Origin: Amycolatopsis sp. NBC_00345 | GTDB lineage: Bacteria; Actinomycetota; Actinomycetes; Mycobacteriales; Pseudonocardiaceae | Assembly (NCBI RefSeq): GCF_036116635.1 | Contig: NZ_CP107995.1 | Coordinates: forward strand, 4,898,001-4,962,000 | DNA: 64,000 bases | Reading direction: 5' to 3' | Shown here: in pieces, positions 58,077-64,000 of the stretch | How positions within the stretch are numbered: position 1 is the stretch's first letter | How the letters are laid out: each line of letters begins with the position of its first letter | The notes under the pieces: model-generated | Databases searched by the model: none | What the model saw: only the letters and a program-made list of their open reading frames with translations | What the model was told of the DNA's origin: nothing | Translations under genes and position numbers: made by a program

Positions 58077-60146
58077 TCAGACCCGATAGTCCCGGGTCTG
58101 GCCAGTCGCCGGGTCGTGGTCGATGTTGCCGTGCTGGAAGGTGCCGCGGCGCAGGGCACCGGCCTGGACTTCGTCCGAGGTGGGGAAGCCGAGGTAGGAC
58201 CGCTCCCAGTCGAGCTGCGCCCAGCGAACGCGGATCGCGCCGTAGACCAGGTGCGCGCCGGTGGCGGGCGACCAGTAGATCGAGCCGCCGTTCTGTACGT
58301 GGGTGAAGCTGCCCGTGACGTTCGGCGTGGGCGTGGTGTCGGTTGTCGGCAGTTGCCAGCGGTACTCGCCGACGCTCTTGTACTTCTCCAGCGCCGCACC
58401 GGTGACCGCGTGCGCACCGGCCGCGGAACTCCAGTACATCCGGCCGTTGGCGTAGTCGCGGTAACGGACGCCGCCGTTGAAGGCGTCGTACACCTCGGGC
58501 GCGGCTGGGGCACCCAGGGTGGCCCGGAGGGTGTCGTCGTTCTTCCAGCGTGAGGAGATCGGCGTGGTCACCTCCGGGTCCGGGTCGACGACGGACCAGG
58601 TGGTGTCCTCGGGGAACAGCCGGCTGGTGTTGTAGCTGACGTCGTCGGCGCTGGTGGCGGCGTAGACCTGGCCGCCCCAGTGGCGCAGGAAGTGGCCGCG
58701 GTGCGAATAGGACTCCAGCGAAACGCCGGTGCCCGACTTGCCGGGGCTGGAGCACCAGGTGGCGTCGTTCTTGAACGGGGTGCCGCCGTCGCTGGCGGCG
58801 AGCTTCACGATGTCGCCGTCGGCGCGCAGGTAGCTGCCCTCGGACTGGGTGGACTCCAGCGAGAAGCAGTTCGGGTCGGCCAGGCCGTCCTTGATCTTCC
58901 AGGTGGCGCCGGTCAGCTTCGAGGTGCTCTGGGTGCCGGGGTCGCCCCAGACGATGTAGGTGTTGCCGCCGTTGCTGGTGACGTACGAGCCGCGGACGCC
59001 CGGCGTGGTCGATTCGAGCGACTGCGTCGGCACGGCGTCCTGGCCGGTCTGCAGGAAGGTCTCGACGTCCCGGTCGGAACCGGCGAGGGCCGCCGCGGCG
59101 GCCGCGACCAGGCGGGGCCGCAGACCGCCGTTCTCGGCGCGGGCCTTGATCTCCCGCACGACCCGCCGGTTCTCCGCGGCCTTCTTCTCGTTCTCGATCG
59201 TGACATCGCGGTCGCGCGCGGTGTAGATGCCGGTGGCGATGTAGGCCTTCCAGTCCGCCGGGTTCGCGCTGTTCAGCGCGGCCTGGCCGGCGACGGCCAC
59301 CTGCGACCCGGTGACGGCCTTCTCCAGCAGCTTGCGGATGAAGAAGTCGTCGGCGAGGTCGAGCATCACGTCGGTGGTCTGCAGGCCGACGACGGTGGCC
59401 GCGTCCTGCCGCGCGGCCCGGGCGGCGAGCCGCGCCTTCTCCGCCTCGGTGCGGTCCTTGTCGGCGTTGGCCGCGTCCACCTGGTCCTGCCGCTTGGCGG
59501 CGAGCAGGCCGCTGGCAAGGAAAATCTTCTGGTCGGCCTCGGGCGCATCGAACGCCTCCAGCGCGGCGGCCTTCACCTTCGGGTAGCCGGTGACGAAGTG
59601 CCACAGCTCGTAGATGAAGTCGCGATAGCCGAGGTCGAGCTGCTGGTCGGTGACCGGCATGGCAAGGAGCGCGGCCGCGCTCTGCTTCAGCCGCCGGGCC
59701 TGATCGCGTTCCACCTGCCCGCGCGCGTAGTTGTCACGATCGCGCCCGGCGAGGTCCGTGACCCCGGACCGGATGAACAGCGTCGAAGCGGTGTCACCGT
59801 CGCGGTACGCCTGAAGCGCACCCTCCTTGACCAACGGGAAACGCAGCGCGTCGGCGGTGTCGAAGATCTTGAAAACGAAGTCACGGTCACGCAACACGAG
59901 CCAACTGTTGTCGATGTCCAGCCCGAGCGACCGGACCGCGTTGACCTTCTCCTCCGGAGTGGCCTCCGGAGGAGCGGTCACGGCCGGGCCGGCGGGCGCC
60001 TCCGTCAACGCCTCCACCGGCGGCACCGGCAGCGGGGTCGCGGCCGACGCCAGCGGCGCCCCCAACCCGATGAGCAGGCTGGCCGCGGTGGCGGTGACCA
60101 CCGCCCGGCCCAGCCGGCCGGGTCTCTTCTTGCCCATAACAGACAC
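58077..60146 (-). CDS. Secreted ALF-repeat / AbfB / LGFP protein
   Basis: About 689 aa. Start GTG 60146 is preferred (GGGGGA six nt upstream); ATG 60137 and 60152 are alternatives. Signal peptide (GRAVVTATAASLLIGLGA...SAA). Residues 50-340 hold at least four short ALF-type helical repeats, each with an ...RDRD.. or ADQKIFLASG core (FIRSGVTDLAGRDRDN, FIYELWHFVTGYP, FFIRKLLEKAVTG). Then comes an AbfB (arabinofuranosidase-B) beta-trefoil (residues 360-520; SLESTQSEGSYLR, SLESYSHRGHFLRH) and C-terminal LGFP repeats (IYWSPATGAHLVYGAIRVRWAQL, SYLGFPTSDE). Such proteins are cell-wall or carbohydrate binding. It follows the toxin-immunity pair on the same strand, which suggests linkage to that system. 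Confidence 0.78.
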   Translation of the reverse strand: MSVMGKKRPGRLGRAVVTATAASLLIGLGAPLASAATPLPVPPVEALTEAPAGPAVTAPPEATPEEKVNAVRSLGLDIDNSWLVLRDRDFVFKIFDTADALRFPLVKEGALQAYRDGDTASTLFIRSGVTDLAGRDRDNYARGQVERDQARRLKQSAAALLAMPVTDQQLDLGYRDFIYELWHFVTGYPKVKAAALEAFDAPEADQKIFLASGLLAAKRQDQVDAANADKDRTEAEKARLAARAARQDAATVVGLQTTDVMLDLADDFFIRKLLEKAVTGSQVAVAGQAALNSANPADWKAYIATGIYTARDRDVTIENEKKAAENRRVVREIKARAENGGLRPRLVAAAAAALAGSDRDVETFLQTGQDAVPTQSLESTTPGVRGSYVTSNGGNTYIVWGDPGTQSTSKLTGATWKIKDGLADPNCFSLESTQSEGSYLRADGDIVKLAASDGGTPFKNDATWCSSPGKSGTGVSLESYSHRGHFLRHWGGQVYAATSADDVSYNTSRLFPEDTTWSVVDPDPEVTTPISSRWKNDDTLRATLGAPAAPEVYDAFNGGVRYRDYANGRMYWSSAAGAHAVTGAALEKYKSVGEYRWQLPTTDTTPTPNVTGSFTHVQNGGSIYWSPATGAHLVYGAIRVRWAQLDWERSYLGFPTSDEVQAGALRRGTFQHGNIDHDPATGQTRDYRV

Positions 60147-60180
60147 TCTCATTCCCCCTCTGAATTCCTCAAGTTGGTCG

Positions 60181-60203
60181 GGGCGCGTGACCAGCACGCG
60201 CCC
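60181..60203 (-). terminator. Hairpin after the immunity gene
   Basis: GGGCGCGTG (60181-60189) / CACGCGCCC (60195-60203), 9-bp stem with 5-nt loop, located 7 nt past the immunity gene stop. It separates that pair from the ALF-repeat gene. Confidence 0.6.
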
Positions 60204-60210
60204 TGCAGAG

Positions 60211-60732
60211 TCAAGACTCCGCACCATCTCCTAGCGCCCGCAGCAGGTAGACAGCACCTGTGTACTCCTCACCGGCTGCAATTTCGTCAGCATCTCGCCA
60301 GTACCGCACGAACGCATGGTCGACTGCAGACTCACCGGGCAAAGGAAAACGATGCTCCTCCGTATCAAGTTCCCATTCCCGCAAAGAACTCGAGCGAAAG
60401 ACATACAACGACGGTGGTTCGGAATCATGCAAAGACGCGGTGATGAATTCCCAGGAACGTTCCCAGTTCATCGACGCTGGAACTGTGTCACGAAGCTTCA
60501 ACGAGGCGATCAATCCGACCGTCATACCGCGTACTTCTCTGGCTTCCAGCACGGATACAGCAAAGTCGATCAGCTCCAGCCAACGCCCGGGAACCTCGGC
60601 GGCGGGAGGACTCTTCCAGTCTTCTATACCCAGCTCATCGAAGTGTCTGGAGTTGATGGGATCTCTCATATCCGCGACAGCGGCCAGCCAAGCGGTCACT
60701 GTTTCACTTACGCGTCCGGCGGAATTTTCCAT
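60211..60732 (-). CDS. Probable immunity protein for the adjacent toxin
   Basis: 173 aa from ATG 60732 (MENSAGRVSETV); a slightly earlier start at 60750 is possible. Soluble, acidic, no signal peptide. No known immunity family is recognised. It begins inside the last 25 nt of the toxin gene, the tight coupling expected for toxin-immunity pairs, and is distinctly more AT-rich than the stalk of the toxin. Residues include WLELIDFAVSVLEAREVRG and YVFRSSSLREWELDTEEHRF, which look like a compact alpha/beta fold. Confidence 0.6.
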   Translation of the reverse strand: MENSAGRVSETVTAWLAAVADMRDPINSRHFDELGIEDWKSPPAAEVPGRWLELIDFAVSVLEAREVRGMTVGLIASLKLRDTVPASMNWERSWEFITASLHDSEPPSLYVFRSSSLREWELDTEEHRFPLPGESAVDHAFVRYWRDADEIAAGEEYTGAVYLLRALGDGAES

Positions 60733-63700
60733 CCACACTCCTTCAGCCATTTCTTCTGCGCGTTCGTCAGCTTTCCGGGACCTTCAGCATCACCATCATG
60801 CTTCCACGTCCCATCCTTGTTCAGTGCGGTTTTGTCGGAGAAGTGGACGTGGGTCTGCTCATTAGGGATCTTTGGCTTGTCCACCCGGACGACGCCGCTC
60901 GGCGCGCTACCTTTATAGATTTTCTGGTTCATCTGGTTGACCGAGCAGTTGTGTACCAGAAGCTGGGCATCGGTGATGTAGTAGTTGTGGTCACCTTCGA
61001 CCTCGAAATTGTAGACCGTGGTCTGCACGTCACGCCGGGTGATCGACGCGATCACCGGCTGATCGGCCCTCAGAGACTGGAGACGTTCCCCCAGCCGCAG
61101 GTCACCGGCAGTGACCCAGCCACGGCCGACCACCCAGAAGGGGTGTTGCGGAGTGACCTCGAGGGTGGTCGCACCGACGGTGATCGTCAACAGTTCGTCG
61201 GCATGCTTGTTGAACAAGCCCACGACACCACGCAGCTGCGAATGCCCGGTGGCAAGATCTCTCGCCCAGACCCGGTCTCCCACCTTGATATGTTCGATCG
61301 GTTTCTCGCCAGATGCTGTCGCCACCATCGTCCCAGCAGGGAAACAGTTGCAGATGACCCGCAACTTCTCGAGTAGATCTCGCGTTTTCTCGAGAATCTT
61401 GGTACCTGCCGCTGACGTCTCAAGGAACTTGGTGACCCCGCCACCGATCTTGACTATCGCCGCGCCGACCTGCGGAATCTTCGCGACCAATGCGAGCAGT
61501 GATCCGACGTTCACCACCGTCCACAAGCAACTGACTATGTCGCCTTCGCCGAAGCAACGCTGGGCGTCCTTGACGCCGATGAGCTCCAGAAGGACGTCCG
61601 CGCCGTTCTCCTTGATGAAGTCGACGATCCCCTTGTTCGCCGCGCCCAGTGCGTCCTTGTACTGCTGGACAAGTTCGTCGCCACCCTCCGAATAGAGGAT
61701 CATCTCCTCTTCTTCGTCACTGATCCCGGGATCAGCTGTCCCGGAACCAGCCGCCTGCTTGGCCCGTTCGGCGGCTTGGCGGTCACGTTCGGCTTGTTCG
61801 GCGCGGTCGGCTGCGTGGCCGGCGTCGACCGCGCTCTGCATGGCATTGCGGGCGGCCTCGGCAGTGTTGTCCGCGTGGGTCTGGGCTTCCGCCGCCGCCG
61901 TTTCCGCGGCGGACGCGTCGGATTCCGCCCGGCTCGCCGCACCCCGCGCCGCCGCCGCGTCGGATTCGGCCCGGCCTGCCGCAGCGCGGGCCGCGGCGGC
62001 TTCATGTTCCGCCGACGACGCCGCCTTACCAGCGATCGCCGCGTCGTTGCTCGCCGCGTTCGCTGCCATGCGCGCCTTGACCGCGTCCTCGTGCGCCTGT
62101 GCGTCGGCCTGCGCCGCCCGTGACGCGGCCGCGCGAGCCGCGGCACCATCGACGGCCGCGTCCGCCGCCGCCTGCTGCGCTTCCGCGGCCGACTTCGCCG
62201 CGGCAGCAGACGAACGAGCCGCAGCAGCCGAAGCGTCGAACGCCGGCTTCACCTCGCCCGCCGCCCGATCAGCGGCCTCCTGCGCCAACCGCGCCGCCTC
62301 GAGAGCCTCGGTCGCGCGCTGCTGCGCGGCCGCGGCCTGCTCCGCGCCGACGGCCTTGGCCTGGTTCGCCACCAGCAACACGAAGTCGGCGTCGACGTCC
62401 CCGCCGCTGAACGGTGCGACGACCGTGATCGCGGTGTTCGCCGGATCGGTGATCGCCTGCGCCGAGGACCTGGCCGCGACCGAGGCCTGCACCGCCAACC
62501 CGGCCTGGGTGGCCGCCGACACTGACTCGGCCGCCGCCGCGTCCGCCTCGGCCTTGGTCCGCTCCGCCGACCGGACCGCCTGCACCGCTTCCGACGCGGC
62601 CCGCTCCGCCAGCGACACGGCGTTACGCGCGGCCTCGGCCGCCTGCGCCTCCGAGAAGGTCGCATCCGACGCCGCCGAATCGGCCTTCAACCGCGCCGCA
62701 TGGGTCGCGGCCGCTTCGGCCTCGGCCTGGTTCGCCGCCGCGTTCGCCCGCGCCGCCGCAGCGGCCGCCTGCTGGGCCGCGGCCCGGGACCGGGCCGCGT
62801 GCGCACCAGCCTCGGTCGCCGCCGCACGGGCACCGGCCGCCGCACCGGTCGCGGTGTTCGCCGCACCCCGCGCCGCCCCCGCCGCGCCACGAGCGGTCAC
62901 CGCCGCGCCACGAGCCTCATCCGCCGCGTCCTGCGCCGGCTTCGCGTACTGCCCACCGCGCGCCGCCGCGGCCATCGCGTCCGTCGCCGCCGCGCGGGCC
63001 TCGGCCGCGCGCTGATCGCGTTCAGCCTGGTACGCCCGGTCCCGCGCGTCCGCCGCGTTCTTCTCCTCGCCACGCGCGCGGCCTTCCGCGTCCGCCGCCC
63101 GCCCGTTCGCACCATCGGCGATACCCCGGGCCGCCGACGCGATCCCGGCCTGCCGGTCCGCCTCCGCCCGCGCCGAGTGCGCGACCGCGGCCTGCTGATC
63201 GGCCCGCGTCCGGGCGGCCGCAGCGGCCGCGCGCTCGCGTTCGGCCGTCGCCCGCGCCGCCGCCGCATTGGCGGCCTCGCGCTCCGCGGTGACTCGCGCG
63301 GTGCGCGTCCGCTCGGCCGCCGCCCACGCCTGCGCCTCGGCCGCCTCCGCGGCTTGACGTGCCGATTTCGTCCGCGCCGCCGCGTCCTTGGCCGCCTCCG
63401 CCTGCACCCGCGCGGCCTCAGCGATCTGCGCCGCCGCCTTCGCGTGCTCTTCGGCGTGCAGACGCCACTGGTGCGCTTCTTCCGCGTGCCGCTGCGCCTT
63501 CTCCTGCGCGTCACGGGCCTGATCGGTGAACGCGGTCGCGTCGATCGCGTGCTGCGCGGTCTCCGACGCACTCGCCGCGGCCTGGGCGGCGTCCGCCATG
63601 CCGGTGGCCATCTGCGCCCACTGGGTGCCGTAGGTCAGCCCGGTCTCGACCAGCACTCCGGCCTGAACCTGGGCGGAATCAGCCGCCCGCTGCGCCTCTG

Positions 63701-64000
63701 TCGCCGCCTGCCGGGCATAGCCGAGCTGGCGGGTGACCTCCTCCTTCTGCCGGTCGAACGCGTCCGCCGGGTGCTGACCGCCCGCGGTGTTCGCGGCCAG
63801 GATCTGCGCGGCCTTGCGGGCCTCGTTCCCCGCCGAGATCAGCGCGTTCGACGACTTCTCCAGCGCTCGCACACCGTTCCCGTGCGCCACCAGAAGATCG
63901 CGGCGGGCCTGGGCGGCCCGGGCGGCCTTGCGCGCGAGGTCCGAGAGTTCCTCGGCGGCCTTGGTGCGGGCCTCCTCGTCCTTGATCTGCTGTTCCCGCG
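60708..64000 (-). CDS. Polymorphic toxin with coiled-coil stalk, HINT and C-terminal effector domain (5' partial)
   Basis: The frame is open to the right edge, at least 1097 codons; the N-terminus lies outside. From the edge to about 61750 it is an Ala/Glu/Arg-rich coiled coil (periodic AAxAxxAR units). Next comes a mixed pre-toxin region (61350-61700, with GDIVSCLWTVVNVGSLLALV). A HINT autoprocessing domain begins at NCFPAGTMVATASGEKPI (near 61350), has the EVTPQHPFWVVGRGWVTAGDL block and ends VHN|C at 60945-60950. After it come about 79 residues (60711-60947) forming the effector domain, with QTHVHFSDKTALN, WKHDG and WLKECGWKIP. Function of this tail not recognised. The overlapping gene at 60732 should protect the cell from it. 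Confidence 0.8.
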   Translation of the reverse strand, partial: REQQIKDEEARTKAAEELSDLARKAARAAQARRDLLVAHGNGVRALEKSSNALISAGNEARKAAQILAANTAGGQHPADAFDRQKEEVTRQLGYARQAATEAQRAADSAQVQAGVLVETGLTYGTQWAQMATGMADAAQAAASASETAQHAIDATAFTDQARDAQEKAQRHAEEAHQWRLHAEEHAKAAAQIAEAARVQAEAAKDAAARTKSARQAAEAAEAQAWAAAERTRTARVTAEREAANAAAARATAERERAAAAAARTRADQQAAVAHSARAEADRQAGIASAARGIADGANGRAADAEGRARGEEKNAADARDRAYQAERDQRAAEARAAATDAMAAAARGGQYAKPAQDAADEARGAAVTARGAAGAARGAANTATGAAAGARAAATEAGAHAARSRAAAQQAAAAAARANAAANQAEAEAAATHAARLKADSAASDATFSEAQAAEAARNAVSLAERAASEAVQAVRSAERTKAEADAAAAESVSAATQAGLAVQASVAARSSAQAITDPANTAITVVAPFSGGDVDADFVLLVANQAKAVGAEQAAAAQQRATEALEAARLAQEAADRAAGEVKPAFDASAAAARSSAAAAKSAAEAQQAAADAAVDGAAARAAASRAAQADAQAHEDAVKARMAANAASNDAAIAGKAASSAEHEAAAARAAAGRAESDAAAARGAASRAESDASAAETAAAEAQTHADNTAEAARNAMQSAVDAGHAADRAEQAERDRQAAERAKQAAGSGTADPGISDEEEEMILYSEGGDELVQQYKDALGAANKGIVDFIKENGADVLLELIGVKDAQRCFGEGDIVSCLWTVVNVGSLLALVAKIPQVGAAIVKIGGGVTKFLETSAAGTKILEKTRDLLEKLRVICNCFPAGTMVATASGEKPIEHIKVGDRVWARDLATGHSQLRGVVGLFNKHADELLTITVGATTLEVTPQHPFWVVGRGWVTAGDLRLGERLQSLRADQPVIASITRRDVQTTVYNFEVEGDHNYYITDAQLLVHNCSVNQMNQKIYKGSAPSGVVRVDKPKIPNEQTHVHFSDKTALNKDGTWKHDGDAEGPGKLTNAQKKWLKECGWKIPPDA

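Noticed and set aside
60945..61350. A protein-splicing intein
   Set aside because: The domain is followed by only 79 residues and an immunity-like gene, and its sequence is of the HINT autoprocessing type found in polymorphic toxins; no extein continuation of a housekeeping enzyme is present.
61759..63015. A 418-codon plus-strand frame in the right-hand region
   Set aside because: Almost pure Ala/Ser/Arg, the mirror of the toxin's Ala-rich coiled coil; no start signal or domain.
61750..64000. Repeated GCC/GCG-rich units resembling a tandem-repeat or CRISPR-like array
   Set aside because: The units are degenerate, of unequal length and explained by the heptad periodicity of a coiled-coil protein; no spacers and no cas genes.

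Overview
The window is very GC-rich double-stranded chromosomal DNA from an actinomycete, most probably a Pseudonocardiaceae member close to Amycolatopsis. The inference rests on the extreme third-position GC, tightly packed GTG/ATG starts with 4-nt overlaps, many one-component regulators (Lrp, AraC, LuxR, TetR, MarR, LacI, DeoR), streptogrisin-type secreted proteases, and a 26-bp-arm palindrome carrying an ACTCGTGAGTGGC-type core that I associate with Amycolatopsis intergenic repeats. No rRNA, tRNA, insertion sequence, prophage or CRISPR array was recognised.

Layout. 0-8.4 kb: an Lrp regulator divergent from a type B carboxylesterase, a large secreted glycosidase-like protein, a fosmidomycin-resistance-like exporter divergent from an AraC regulator, a methyltransferase and a small P-loop kinase. 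8.6-16 kb: a luciferase-like oxidoreductase, then a secretome patch (DPBB protein, thaumatin-like protein, leaderless-looking zinc protease, BPL-N lipoprotein) interleaved with two tandem LuxR regulators that lack an ATPase domain. 16-21.4 kb: a TetR-controlled acyl-CoA degradation cassette (thiolase, SRPBCC, MaoC, SDR, acyl-CoA dehydrogenase). 21.4-33.1 kb: a long myo-inositol catabolic operon (iolC, Cgl0158-type aldolase, iolB, iolD, mmsA, iolE, sugar porter, universal stress protein, Gfo/Idh/MocA dehydrogenase, two TIM-barrel epimerases), facing a LacI regulator across a short intergenic region with an operator-like palindrome. All genes from 33.1 down to 16.0 kb lie on the minus strand. 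34.4-39.3 kb: an 891-aa LAL-type regulator and two secreted S1 proteases.

39.3-44.4 kb is a rearranged accessory patch: an SDR pseudogene, a MarR regulator with a perfect 27-bp palindrome, an efflux transporter whose C-terminal tail is now encoded on the opposite strand, an FAD monooxygenase, and a TetR/quinone-oxidoreductase pair whose operator overlaps its promoter. A PLP-dependent decarboxylase follows, with the long palindrome sitting on its start.

46.6-55 kb is the most striking block: a dihaem cytochrome c, an unknown 288-aa protein, and a complete ccmABCDEFGHI-like set (System I cytochrome c maturation) in one overlapping plus-strand operon. Actinobacteria normally use System II (CcsA/CcsB, i.e. 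ResB/ResC), so this looks like an acquired haem-attachment module carried with its own client.

55-64 kb: AraC and DeoR regulators, a Nudix hydrolase with a probable leaderless transcript, and a contact/secreted polymorphic toxin locus on the minus strand. The giant toxin (running off the right edge) has an alanine-rich coiled-coil stalk, a HINT autoprocessing domain and a short C-terminal effector domain; its stop codon is overlapped by a probable immunity gene, and an ALF-repeat/AbfB/LGFP secreted protein lies just downstream.
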